A DNA stretch of 64,000 bases from Cryptomeria japonica (lineage: Eukaryota > Streptophyta > Pinopsida > Cupressales > Cupressaceae): the NCBI RefSeq assembly GCF_030272615.1, contig NC_081408.1, positions 308,402,450-308,466,449 of the forward strand. Reading direction: 5' to 3'. Every line of letters starts with the position of its first letter. Position 1 is the first letter of the stretch. Of this stretch, positions 12,688 to 24,600 are shown piece by piece. The notes beneath the pieces were generated by a model. The model made no database searches, was not told where the DNA came from, and saw nothing but the letters and a program-made list of their open reading frames with translations. The translations under genes were made by a program, and so were the position numbers.

Positions 12688-13141
12688 TGTTGGTGTAAAT
12701 AATTATTCATCATGGATATTATTACACTATACTTAAGTTTACTTAGGAAATGCATTTCATAATAGTTTGGGTATGAGACACTTGGGTGTTTGTGCCACAT
12801 TGTGATAGTGTGTGTAGGAGAATTTCCACCTTTTATGGTGTTGATCTTGCTGTTACACTCCACATTCAGTGGGTGATCCACCTCATGTGGACTATTATAT
12901 TGTTTCTCCTACCTACCCACACCTATTTCCTACCTACCCTTGTTTCTTATTTAGCCACATGTCATGTTTGTGTGCTCACATATCCATAAGCCTTGCCTAT
13001 ATAAGCAGGCTCATCTACATTGTATAGAAATGGAACAATTGGTCATTTATCTATTGATGAGAATACAGTTTATTCTTATCCTATATTTTGTTTTCTCTAT
13101 TTGTGCTTTCCATTGCCTCTAGATCTTGGCAAAATTTCACA
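12688..13141 (+). repeat. 3' LTR of the gag-only element
   Basis: 454 bp, same length as the 5' copy and close to identical. TATA near 12998. Followed by the TSD CATAT. Confidence 0.93.
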
Positions 13142-13600
13142 CATATCAACTTGAAACAAATCCATATCAAATCAAGTTCCATATCAAAAATCAAACCCAT
13201 ATCGAGATCACAATTCCATATCAACTTGAAACAAATCCATATCAAATCAAGTTCCATATTGAAAATCAAACCCATATTGAAATCACAATTCCATATCAAC
13301 TTGAAACAAATCCATATCAAAACAAGTTCCATATCAAAAATCAAACCCATATTGAAATCACAATTCCATATCAACTTGAAACAAATCCATATCAAATCAA
13401 GTTTCATATCGAAAATCAAATCCATATCAAAATCAACATTCCATATCAACTTGAAACAACGAAAATCAAATCAAGTTTCATATCAAAAATCAAACCCATA
13501 TCAAAATCAAAATTCAATATCAACTTGAAACAAATCCATATCAAATCAAGTTTCATATTGAATATCAAATCCATATTGAGAAATCAAATCAAAAATCCAT
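13142..13600. repeat. 75-bp tandem repeat, right part
   Basis: About five to six degenerate copies of the 75-bp unit (25 codons when read through, hence long spurious ORFs on both strands). It continues the array at 8760-8918 and lies in the intron of the antisense PMD gene. Confidence 0.85.
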
Positions 13601-13920
13601 ATCGCACGACTCATATCAGGAACCATATCAGAAATCATAGATCGAAACTCATATTGGACATCACATTAACAACATAAATCAAATATCCAAATCAACAGAA
13701 AATCAGGATCATCATTCAATCAATCAGCTTGGAACTTCAACAACAAAAACAATTTCAAAAATCTATCAAATAATCATGAATCAGCACAATAGGCATAAAA
13801 TTAGCTACAATACCCATCCAGGAACACTTGGAAGACACCTCCCACCCCAACCCATCTTCCTTCATCTATTTTTCCCCTGCAACATCACCTTTCCTTTCTT
13901 TTTTTAGCTACATTTTTTGG

Positions 13921-14240
13921 CCACGCGCTAAGAAATCTCCCCCATGTGGTAAGCTACCACCTATGCGCTAGCTAAACTCAGCTATGTGCTAAAACCTTTA
14001 CCCTATGCACTAAGTCTACCCTAAGCGCTACCCTGTTCCCCGCATGCGCTACCCTGTTAGCCCTATGCGCTACCCTGTTCCCTGCATGTGCTACCCTGTT
14101 GGTCCTATGCGCTATCCTACCCTATGCACTACCCTACACCCGCAACATGCTATCCGACGACACCTAGACGCTACCCTAGTTCACTAACCCTACGCGCTAA
14201 CTATTTTATCGTATGCGCTACGCAAAGAACCCGATGCGCT
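13921..14240. repeat. GCGCTA-rich degenerate repeat block
   Basis: A dozen or more copies of a core like CTATGCGCTACCCTGTT with irregular spacing. Some cores have decayed to GTGCTA or GCACTA. It lies about 90-400 nt inside the PMD intron, just after the donor. Confidence 0.75.
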
Positions 14241-14477
14241 AAACCGTGAGAATCCGACACAAAAAATTAAAAACGTGACCAAAATCGATAAAACAAAAGG
14301 TAAAAGGGGCAAAATTTAGATGACTTACAGGTGGACCATACGTGGCGGGCCTCCGGTATTGATGAACACGCTCGAATCAATGTGAAGCATAGGGAACCGA
14401 CATTTTGTCACTCTCCAAATGTCACTCTCACCAAAAGTCAAAAGGCACAAATGATACAAATGAAATCACTTTTCACC

Positions 14478-14485
14478 TTTTTATA
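14478..14485 (-). promoter_or_regulatory. TATA box of the antisense PMD gene (element 1)
   Basis: TATAAAAA on the minus strand, 82 nt before the ATG at 14403. Element 2 has TATATAAG 81 nt before its PMD ATG. The matching spacing, and an AACCCTAAT-type motif just upstream in both copies (on opposite strands), support a real promoter. Confidence 0.6.
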
Positions 14486-14675
14486 GGGTAAAAGTAAATT
14501 AGGGTTAGTAGGTGGGGCATGTATTTTGCTTGTTATCCCGCTTGTAACCCTAGCAAACATCATTTTTCGGGATATGGATCAATTGGCACGCATTAAACAC
14601 AGATGAAATTTTAAAATGCGATCAAATCTACAAACAATTATCAAATCAATCAAATTTTCAATTTTTTTGATTCAT

Positions 14676-14690
14676 CTCCCGAGGGGGCAT
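14676..14690 (+). promoter_or_regulatory. CTCCCGAGGGGGCAT motif shared by elements 1 and 2
   Basis: Fifteen bases identical, in element-sense orientation, to 18202-18216 on the minus strand in element 2. It could be a second polypurine tract or an upstream element of the antisense PMD promoter. Role not known. Confidence 0.45.
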
Positions 14691-14831
14691 TATCAATACC
14701 ATTTATCAAATTTGGGGCACGACATCGACATCTCGACACACGACATCGACATCTCAACACATGACATCACATCAATCAAATTTTGGCGACACATCAATTT
14801 TCTTTGAATCAACATGTGCACACACCTCACT

Positions 14832-14847
14832 TCAAAGAGGGGCAAAA
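14832..14847 (+). promoter_or_regulatory. Polypurine tract of element 1
   Basis: TCAAAGAGGGGCAAAA directly before the LTR start TGTAGACG. Element 2 has TCAAAGAGGGGAAAA before its 3' LTR. Confidence 0.8.
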
Positions 14848-16263
14848 TGTAGACGTATAAAAACGACCACTTTCCTAAATGAATATTTAATGTTCATTTT
14901 ATTCTCATTCCTCTATTTAATTAAATCTAATTTAATTAAATCATCCACATTCATCTATTTGATTAAATAAGTTATTCAATTTATTTAATTAAATTCACCT
15001 AGGCCCTTCATATCATTTAATTGAATAAATCACTTTTATTTAATTAAATCCCCTTTCTACTCTTTTTAATTAAATTTAAATTTAATTAAACTGTTCATTT
15101 CAAATAATCTATTTTGTTGAAATAAAGCAATTTATTTTAATTAAAATTACCCTCCATCCACTTGCATTCTCCTACATCTCCCACTTGCCTCTCTAAACCC
15201 CTTCTAAATTCTTCTAATCCCTTCTAAATTAGCCTAACCCATCTACTAAATATTGTCACATCCCTAAACAAAGGGAAATCACTTCTCAAACCCTTAAAGT
15301 CTTCAATAACCATTAAAGGCTTTATGTCCTCAACAACTTAACCATTTAAGTCTCTTACATAACCATTAATGGTTAACTCAACCTTCTTACATAGTTGGAG
15401 ACTTTTTGCCTAACTCAACCCTCATCTAACCCTAGGGTCTCATCAAGCATTCATTGCTTTGAGCATGGTTATCCCTTTAACCCTTGCACAAGAGTTTATC
15501 CTCTGGGTAAAAGCTTTATCCAATGGGTAATCTTAACTTAACCTTAACCCTTACCTTCTAAGGTAACCATGAGGTCTTCTCAAGCATTTAATGCTTCTTA
15601 CATCTCCTCTCAAGCAGTCTTATGTTGACAATTGTCACCAATTCATTGGTGAGAATTGTAAACATGGATTGATAACTTTCAATCCTGACCCTTGATAGGA
15701 TCATCCAATCTTGACCCTTCATTGCCCTATTTTTCCTATAAATAGAGCTCTCATTCCTCTATTTCTTATCTAAGTCTTTAGCATCAAACTTATAGACATT
15801 TTACTAAGCATCCAATCTAAATCATTTTAATCAAGCATTTAGCCTCTCTTTGATAATCTTCATAGCATCTTAAAATAGGCATTGTATTATCACATAATAA
15901 TCATCTCAAACTAGTATAGCATGCTAGGATAGTTTTGTTACTAATCCTTTCATCTTATCATCATATGCATGCTAGTTTAGTTCATCTTTTGTTAATATCA
16001 GGCACATTAGGATTGCATTCAGGTTAGATTGATCAAACATCCCTCATTCTCATGATTGTCATCCCTAAGTCACTTTTCTCAGTGATCTGAGAGAAAAGGC
16101 ATTGTCTTAAGGGGTCTTGTGAGATAGAGAACAATGGAACATCCCTTGGGAAATTGAGCTATTCCATGTAGCTACATAACTTGCACCAAGAGTCCCATTG
16201 GTGTGTGCACTAGTCCTGAATTCATAATATTTGTTTCATCAAATCACTTTTCCTGCATACACA
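14848..16263 (+). repeat. 3' LTR of element 1
   Basis: Starts TGTAGACG after the PPT. It is rich in TTTAATTAAAT, has a TATA box CTATAAATAG near 15737-15746, and probably ends at ...CATACACA. The right edge is placed by the CA dinucleotide and loss of LTR character. The other LTR is outside the window, so the end is inferred. Confidence 0.6.
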
Positions 16264-16380
16264 GATAAGTCAAGATGTGATGCATCATGTCAGCTCAATA
16301 CATTTAATCAAATCATCTCCATAACGTGTCGTGCTGATCTGGAATAGATAATGCATGCCAGTCCATAACCTAGACCAATT

Positions 16381-16680
16381 TGTCGGTAACAACAAATATG
16401 TCAACCCGGTTATACCAATAACCAAAATACCAAAACTAAGTGTCCAAACCATGTCTTTGACATAACCAAGTGATCTCCAGATGATAACAAGTCATCCTCA
16501 GTGTCGGTGAACAATATAACCTGCTGGTGAATGTTATACTGGTGACTGTGCATAAGTCACTGAACTTACCGATGAACATAATGTGCCAGTTCAACATAAC
16601 CAAAGATCTTCAGAAGGATAAGTGTTGATAATTGTTGACATCAATGACAAAACCAATGCAACACATCCATAATACCAACA
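16381..16680 (-). repeat. Copia LTR fragment
   Basis: Reads TGTTGGTATTATGGATGTG from 16680 on the minus strand. It resembles 50360-50587 over roughly 220 bp (shared TAAGTCACTGAAC, ACATAACCAAAGAT). No target duplication seen. It truncates the LTR of element 2. Confidence 0.65.
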
Positions 16681-17480
16681 AAAATATGCAAAAAGAAATT
16701 AAACTAAGATGCAATAATCTCACAAAGCAAGCACAATATATTCAATGACTCTAGAGCAAAAAGAGTATAATAATAAATCTCCAGAGTGTTTTGAATGAGA
16801 GATGAAGGTTGAATTTATAGAAATTCACAAGAGAGACCAAGAAAAAACACAATTTAGGATTAATTGAAATATTTGAGAAATCAGATTCAGTTAACCTTGA
16901 GATAGATTCCAATTATAGTTTAATTGAAATGCATTCAGATTAGAAGTTTGAGTTTGCATTAGAGATATAATTAATTAATTCCATGCACTTGAGATAAAAA
17001 TAGGCAATTCTTTGATTTATTCAAGAAAAGAGTCTCTTCAATGCAACTAAACTTCTTTTTCTCAAAAGCTTTGAGTTCCAATTTTAGAGAATGAAATAAT
17101 ATCTCAAGTTGATTTCTCTTTCAATTCAATTCATTTATTTTATTTTCAATTTAACTCTTTCTTTGCATATTGATTCCTCTTTTGTGATAAATTAATTCCT
17201 TTTTTATGATTAATGGCAAATTTATTAATTAATTAAATATGCTAGGATATTAATTAAATTAAATAGGATAATTGATCAAAATGATTTTCTTGGAATGATT
17301 TATTTAATTAAATAAATATTTAATTAATATAGAATAATTCACTTGCCATGTGACATTTAATGATTGAAGAATTAATTAATTGTGTGCTCAAAGTTGATTT
17401 AATTGCCTTTGGTTAGGACCTTGGTGATGTTGTCGAGATTAGGGGCCCATGGTTTAGATGACCAATTTTAGGGTATTACA
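16681..17480 (-). repeat. 3' LTR of element 2, truncated
   Basis: Begins TGTAATACCC on the minus strand and matches 38343 down to about 37560 nearly base for base, apart from small indels. About 290 bp of the distal end are missing compared with the 5' LTR. Confidence 0.85.
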
Positions 17481-17495
17481 TTTTCCCCTCTTTGA
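17481..17495 (-). promoter_or_regulatory. Polypurine tract of element 2
   Basis: TCAAAGAGGGGAAAA on the minus strand, abutting the LTR start TGTAATACCC. Confidence 0.85.
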
Positions 17496-18480
17496 ATTAA
17501 TGTGCGAGCAATGCTTTGGTTTAAAGAATATGTTGATGTCTAGGAGATACCAGTTCTGAACTTGATTGATCATGAACCAGATGAAGAGCAAGGTGTTTAG
17601 CTTGATTTGAAGTGATGAAGCTGAACAGAGTTGATCAAAACAATACCGATCCCGAACTTGATTGAACTAGGAATGATAGAAAGCAAAGATACCAAACTTG
17701 AACTTGATTGGTCAAGAAGCGGATCTTACTGATCTAGAACTTGATTGAACTAGACACAAGAAGCGAAGATAAAATCGATCTTGAACTTGATGGATCAAGA
17801 CACAATGAGCGAAGATAAACTGTCCAACTTGATTTGATGTGATGAAATTGAACACCTGCTTAGATTGAGCGTGTGATCAAAGATACTCTTTAAAATTTTG
17901 ATTGAGTTTAAACAAATAATCAGCTCAATTAAAAGAGATGAAACTGATTAACGTTAAGAGACTGATTCAGATGAAGACAAATATCAACTTGATATGAAGA
18001 GATGAAACTGATATGCCCCTAGCGATTGATTCAATTCAGATGATCGAGAGATCTCAACTTGATATGAAGCGATGAAGCTGAGATGCCCCTTAGCAATAAG
18101 AATTTGATTTTATTTAGTTGAAAAAGATTTTTGCTCGACTTTTGATGAAGATTTGAAAAAAATTCTCGATGTTAAAGATGTGAGGTCATAAGGTCATAAG
18201 TATGCCCCCTCGGGAGCAAAATCGAAAGATAGCAAGGGTACACGATGATAGGAAATTGTTTAGCAATGATTTTTATTTGAGCACAAAAAATGATTCAGAG
18301 GAATATTTGAAGATTTGCTGACGATTGACGTGAAATTGAGCACAAATTGAAGAAAGAATGAGCTTTTGATGAAAAGCACTAAGTGGTTCAAATTTTGTGA
18401 AATTGACTAGCAGAATGATCTCAAATTTCAATTTTGATCCCGAAAATGGAATCAGGATGGACAAATTAGCTAAGGGTACA
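17496..18480. other. Non-coding region upstream of the PMD promoter, with degenerate repeats
   Basis: Contains repeated AACTTGATTGA/ATCAAGA and GATGAAACTGA words (about 17540-18110). The shared motif CTCCCGAGGGGGCAT lies at 18202-18216 (minus strand). No gene seen. Confidence 0.6.
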
Positions 18481-18524
18481 ATTTTCATGTCTAGTGGAGC
18501 AAGTTGAAAAATTAGGGTTTTGGC

Positions 18525-18532
18525 TATATAAG
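18525..18532 (+). promoter_or_regulatory. TATA box of the antisense PMD gene (element 2)
   Basis: TATATAAG, 81 nt before the ATG at 18606. Element 1 has the same geometry (82 nt). Confidence 0.6.
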
Positions 18533-18605
18533 GGGTAAAAATGTCATTTTCAATTCATTTTAACTCTCCAAGTTTGAAAATTCAAAAAGCCTTTTGTTAA
18601 GAAAA

Positions 18606-21600
18606 ATGGTGGTTCCCACACAAGAGCATCGATTCGAGCACCAAAGATGACATAATCGACCTCAGAAGTATGAGCCAGCGGTAAGTGTCCAATCTTATGC
18701 CTTTTAATCATTTAATTTTTGAATTTTTTTGTTGATTTTGAATTTTTAGCAATGTAAAAGTCGGGTTTTGTTGATTTGTTGTGCGAGATGGAATCCTGTC
18801 TCATATGAAAAACTGCTTGAATTTCTTTCGTCGTTTTAAGTCATTAGTTTTGTCGTTCCACATATACCCTTGTATCATACGAGCTTGTTATAAAAATACC
18901 ATTTTGTCATTCTAGGCCTTGTTTCATGTCGTATCAGAGTCTTTTGTCATCCTACGCCAATTCCTGACTCGTACGAGTTTCTGCCTCTACTATGTTATGT
19001 CATTTGGAAAATAGTGAGCATTTTTGAGTGTGCAAACTTGAAAATTTGATTTTGCAATTAATAAATTTGGATTTGCATGATGTTTTAATTGTCTTGTAGC
19101 ATAATTTGAAAGGTTGTCTGATGATCTGTTGTTTGATTCTTGCAGGTTCGACTACCTCATGTGCTTTTCAGATGTGTCTATCCACCAACTATGACATTAG
19201 TTTGTGAGTTATCTGATATAGATAGATCACATATTGATTTGTGCAGATTGACTCACCTTTTATAGATGCCAGATATCTGTGTGAATCACAAGATGCTCAT
19301 TGTGCTTGTAGAGAGATTCCATTCTGAGCATAACACATTTCATTTGCTAGTTGGGGAGATGACTTTCACTCCCAAGGATGTACATAGGATTCTTCGGATT
19401 CCATTTGCTGGGGATAAGGTGGATTATGATTCAACACAATGTCCTAGCCTATTAGCTCTGAGGCAGGTATTCCACGATGCAGACATTCTTACACAGGCTA
19501 TCAGTTGGGATGACATGATGGCCAGGTACAATGAGCAATTTCCACTGGCATGCATCTTAGCAGGGTTCATCGGTTGTTTTCTTATGCCGGACAGGGGATA
19601 GTAGGGTTTCTTATGCGGTTGGGGCAGGATGCAAGAGAGGCTTGTGGAGCACCCCCAGAGATCGGGATGGGGTTCTTGTAGCACACATGTATCGTGAGAT
19701 GCATGAGATTGTCTACCAGGAGGGGAAGAGCATGGCTGCAAGTGTTTTGATATTACAGATATGGGTTTGGGAGCACCTCCCAGTTTGTAGACCGATTATG
19801 GATGACGTTAGAGATCCACAACAACTAATTGTTTACAGATACTTTGGATACATTACTCAGCCCCATCTGGGCAAGACAAATTATTGGAGACGGCTACTGG
19901 ACGACTTGATAGTCATGATATGGAGACCGTACAGGGGTCTGGAGCCTTGGGATGATTGGAGAGATGTTCGTAGGGACCTATTCATGACTTGGCCTCTCAT
20001 AGGCAGATTAGTGACAGTGGTTGAGCAGTTTGTTGTTACTCAAGTGATGAGGCAGTATGGTAGACCTCAGGGGATCTCGCAGGAGTTTACTGCATACGCG
20101 CGTTATGCAGATGAGGAGAGGCGGGGATGGGCGTCGAGACTATCATATGCCCTAAGAATGCAAGAGCTGACTGGGTTACAATGGCTGAGATGGGATTACA
20201 TGGATGATATTGCAGATGCAGGGGTATTTCCCTAGTACAGGGATTGGTTTCAACAACACACTTTCCTGAGATTTACTGATCCAGCAGAGCAAGCACCTCA
20301 TATAGAGGAGGTTGAGGTTGATGCCCTCGTGCAAGGACAAGGATAGGGACATAGGTAGGGATAGAGAGTCGAGGCTCTGAGGTGGACAGGTGGCAATCCT
20401 GACACTAGTAGCAGCAGGGTGCTAGCTGGGGGTAGGCAACAATAGAGAGGAGAGGGTGGATCCCTAGGGGCTATTGGCGTGAGGCTGAGTAGAGCTGTAG
20501 GGTCCACCCCTGACTTGACTTGTTTGACTAGAGTTGACCTTTAATTCATGTGTGATAGACACTATTGGACATAGGCTATTTCAGATGATTTATAGGATGT
20601 TGATACTATCATTAGTGATCGTGTGATTTATTAGACACTATATGCTTATTATGTGATTGATTATCGAAAGATTATATTGATCATGTGTTTTGATGAGCAT
20701 AAGTGTTGATGAATTTTACATGCCTTACTATAATCATGAACTATACTAATCATGCCCTTGATGATGTTTTTATGTACTGACCATATTTAATGATTATCTA
20801 TGATGAGTTGATCTTATGGTGTGTTTGATTATTGTCTAACTATCTTCGGGATAGAGACAATGCCACATCACTCATTGCGAGCGGGATGTGTCATTGCGAC
20901 TCTCTAACCCTTGTCTGTTATAATATATATATATATATATATATGCATATGTTGTATCATTCTTTGTGGATGCAGGATTTGTAGGTACCAGACATCGACT
21001 CCACCTGGCTCCACAGGTCTGAGCGTGTCTTTAAATCCCAATGGTATGTGGTTCGGAGTTGGCACAATTTCCCCTCACATACTCTAGGTCTAAGTTGTTC
21101 ACTATGAGTCGTCAGTGTCTTGGCACAAGTCGTCATGATAGTTAGTAAGCTAGGTTTCTTTTGTGTTGTGAGCATGTTAGTATTGGCTGATTATTCCTTT
21201 TATGTTGAGATTGACTATATAATTATTAATACGAGATTAAATAATTAATGATGTTTATTTTAATTATTTTGATTAATAGCGATTTGATTATTTGGTTATC
21301 TAATGTTAAATTTAATTTATTGGATTCTTTCCTTTATGGTTATTTGATTATTTGATATTTAAATGTTTATTTATTTTAATGATGATTTAATATTTATTTA
21401 ATTTTTATTGTTTAGCTTATGATGTGTTTTATATTTATTTGTGATTTGACCTTTATTGGTATTTATTTATTTAATCGTCTATGGTTTAATATTTATTTGG
21501 ATTTTAATGTTTATCTAGTTCATTAATTCATTTATGAACCTTTGGTTTATTTAATTTAATTTCCCCATTTAATTTATTTAATTGTGGCTCATGTTTTATT

Positions 21601-24600
21601 TATTAGTTTGACTTTTATATTAAGTGGGTTATATAAATAATAAAATGATAAAACATTCCCACCAAATTGTGAAAAACATGATTTATATTTACCTTACTGA
21701 CCCTCTTCTCTTATTGGTTGAATTTAAAAAAGGAGGTAAAATTATATTATATGGTGGGGTTGGTAAACTATATTATAGATTGGAATATTTTGATTGGTTG
21801 AGATTGAGACTAGGGTTTTTGGTTAATGTTTGTCTTTTTATTTTCTTTTCCGTGAATTTTTCGTGGGTTGGTTCCTCTCTAGAAAATTTTCTCCAGCAAG
21901 TTTTCTTCTCTCTTGGATTTTGGCTGGAGCTTGGGTTGGATTTGGTTTGGCTGGTGGAATCTTTTCTTCAGCTTCTTCCATAACACGGGTTGCAGGTTGG
22001 AGATGTATTCCACCTTTTTATATTATATTTTATAGTTTTCCTGTATGCTTCCTGTCTGTAGATTGAATGTGTGAGCTTGGGGAAATGAATCTAAAATTTG
22101 TAAAGTGAGGAAGGAAATATATATGAAGGCATAAATTTGTTGTAAAGTTTTATTCTATAGTTTGTGGGAAATATTTGTATTTCTGGGTTTGTCGTGCATG
22201 GAGTTTTGATTTAATACTGGCCTTCAAGTGTTTATTATTTATTTAATGTTGAAATAAATTTTATTTATTGGGTAATATTATTTTACCCATTAAGTAATTT
22301 AAAAGGGGGTAATTTGTATTCTTTTATTTAAAAGTCATTTTCACCCCAGGTCAATGGTTTCATTTATTTTACCTACCCATGGATTTGATTGGCTGGAAGT
22401 TTATGGTAGGTAGAAAATATATTTTATTTTCTTGAACTTTGGGAAGGTAGGTATGGAATATAATATTTTTGAAATATTTTGATTGGAGCATGGTTTTGCT
22501 TGGTTTTGTTTTGTTTTTATTTTTATTTTTGATAAATAGGCCTTCATTTGCTAGTTGCTTGATTGTGTGGTACTTTCCAGATTAATTCTTGTACCAGAGG
22601 CATTGTTGAGGGTGTTGATGATTTATAGTTTTATATCTGATTTTATTTAATGTATTTTGTTGGTTTCAAGCATATTTACCTTCCTATGTTATTGGGGAAA
22701 GAATTGTGCTTTCATCCATATTGATGTGCTATGGTTGGTGAGTTGGAAGTGTTGCTGTTTTGGGGCAGCAAGTGAGTTGGCCTTGCTGTGGTTTTACTTT
22801 CATTAATGACAGCAAATTTAATGGCTTGATATGCCTTTGTTTATTGCTAGCCAAGAGGCTCATTTTGTTATATTGATGTTGTTGTAGCCTTGCATATGTT
22901 GTGAGAGTATGTGTGGAAGTTATTGGCTACATTGAGTATTATTTTAATGTATTTATGTTGGTAGAGCCTCTTGTGATGTGTTGTTGGGCCATGTTAGGAG
23001 GAGTGGGCTTCCTTGTGATGACAGGGGTCATGAGAGATAGACTGGCATGAGGTTCCTTGTAAGGATGCATGAAGTCTAGACCACCAGGGCACATTGGAGT
23101 TTTCCATGATTTGTAAGCAAGTGATAACATTGACAATGAATTAATTGGGATGGGAAAATTATAATTCATTTAAACAAGATAATGAATAGCTTTGAGCCTC
23201 ATGACTTATGTCCTAGGGAGGATGTTTTAAGATAAGCATGAGAAGGCCGTGAAGATGGTAAGCTAATCTCCCTTGGTCTCTCAAAGGTTGAGATGGCTCC
23301 ACATGTCCATCAGGCTAGTTCCTTGTGTTATTATGTTATGAGGATGGCATGTGATGACACTCCACTCCTACATGTGTTCCCCCTTTATGATTTATGATTA
23401 TGCTTATTGGATGCATTTATGTCCTGATAAGTTTTACGCCTCTGGGAGTTTATTCTTGTGGCTCTATGCGAGTTCTTGCTTGAGAGTCCTTGTTGGTTAG
23501 TCTCTTTGGTTTTGAGTGTCAACCTAGATGTAGAGTGTGTGTTGGGACCTTGTGTCATCTCCTAGCACGGGGGGTGGTTCCTTTGGTTCCACATGGTCGG
23601 GTGGTTGGTGCTTTTAAACCATTGGGATGTTCCTATCTTTGGATTCTTCTTGCATGGATGAGGATGCTTCTTCAGATTGTTCATGAACAATAATTTCAGC
23701 AAGAATGTAAATGATGGTGTGATTTATGTAATGAAATTCTTATGTAATGGTTGTAAAAGAAATCATGCTTATGAGAAATGATTATGATGTTCTAGTTATA
23801 GTGATATATTTTGGTTATGGTATGTGATTATAATGATGAACCTTGAGTTGTATTGTAACATATTTATATTAAATGAAATGGATGCATGAGATGTGGATAA
23901 GTATTGTTGTTTAAAACAAAATGATGTATTTTGTATTCTTGATGAGCCATGTTAAAAGTAAATCGGGTAAATGTTATGATAATGGTATTAGATTTGAAAT
24001 GATGTCTTTAACTAATGATTTAAGTAGAAAAAATGTTATGTCTTGATATGATGTATGAGTTTGAGTAATTTTGGAAGATATCTTAGGACATGTTTATGAG
24101 TTGTGATTAAAGAATTTAAAATTATAGTATCATACTTCGTAGTTAGTGATCTAATGGTAGGATTGAAAATTTTATAATGTTTGGGATGCAGTTGAATGTT
24201 CCTTATGAAAATATTGTATGGATGTCCTTAGTGAATGAATTGCTAATCTTATAAATAGAAATTACTAGTAAGTGTATGGGTAGATGGTAAAATGAATGCT
24301 TCTTTTAGGAAAGGATTAGAATGTATCATGTGTTATAGTTTAAGAATTATATCTACATTTGGTGGATGCTATTAGTTGTTATGGAATTGGGATATTGTAC
24401 CTTAGTTTGTGTTGAGATGAATTCGTGTAGTTACCTGATTTGTAATGAGATGATTGTTGGTTAGTTGATATAGTGTAAGAGATTTTATGAGTATTAAATG
24501 AGCTATGGGTTAAATGTTTAAGGAGACTTTGTGAGTATTGCATTATGTGCTTTTGGAATCATAATGCAGTAATAAGTATGCTAGGAGCATAGAATTATAA

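Larger units (their letters stand above)
8924..13141 (+). mobile_element. Non-autonomous copia-type element (gag-protease only), complete, TSD CATAT
   Basis: Two 454-bp LTRs (8924-9377 and 12688-13141) begin TGTTGGTG and end CA. They are flanked by the 5-bp duplication CATAT (8919-8923 and 13142-13146). A PBS TGGTATCAGAGCC and a PPT TTAAGGGGGGG are in place. The interior encodes one polyprotein frame with Gag, CCHC and aspartic protease. There is no integrase, RT or RNase H. The LTRs differ at roughly a dozen sites, so this is fairly recent. The structure matches the class called TR-GAG in plants. It sits in the intron of the antisense PMD gene of element 1. Confidence 0.93.
6690..14403 (-). 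pseudogene. Antisense PMD (plant mobile domain) gene of element 1, two exons
   Basis: Exon 1 is 14403-14329: ATG plus 24 codons starting MSVPYASH, then the donor GTAAGT. Exon 2 starts at 8702 after TTACAG and stays in one frame to TGA at 6690, about 695 codons in total. The PMD core is ERWHSDTNTFHLATSEITVT (about 8560-8500), followed by WAWEHIPAARP and HWRRVLDDIDTVIWRPY. Next come a Gly/Arg/Asp-rich stretch (7540-7270) and a Gln-rich, probably coiled-coil tail. In-frame stops are all TAG or TGA, including exon 1 codon 9, where element 2 has CGA. No frameshift is seen in exon 2. The intron (14328-8703) holds the 4.2-kb insertion, tandem repeats and a GCGCTA-rich block. Known: PMD occurs in MAIN/MAIL silencing proteins and in transposons. 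Function here is not known. Confidence 0.8.
1..16263 (+). mobile_element. Ty3/gypsy (Tat-like) retrotransposon 1, 5' end outside window, with antisense PMD gene
   Basis: Seen: in plus-strand order a retropepsin-like segment, a G-patch, RT with YVDD, a connecting RNase H, a second RNase H, an HHCC/DDE integrase and a GPY/F-like end. A PMD gene then follows on the opposite strand, then a purine tract and an LTR start at 14848. Known: tandem RNase H modules and extra ORFs between integrase and the 3' LTR are typical of the Tat lineage. Inference: one element whose 5' LTR and gag lie left of the window. It contains a copia-derived insertion at 8924-13141. Many in-frame stops and at least two frameshifts make it non-functional. 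The LTR end near 16263 is approximate. Confidence 0.8.

Noticed and set aside
13081-13677. Long overlapping ORFs on both strands (122-183 aa)
   Set aside because: They are read-through of the 75-bp repeat (a multiple of three), with periodic protein sequence and no start context.
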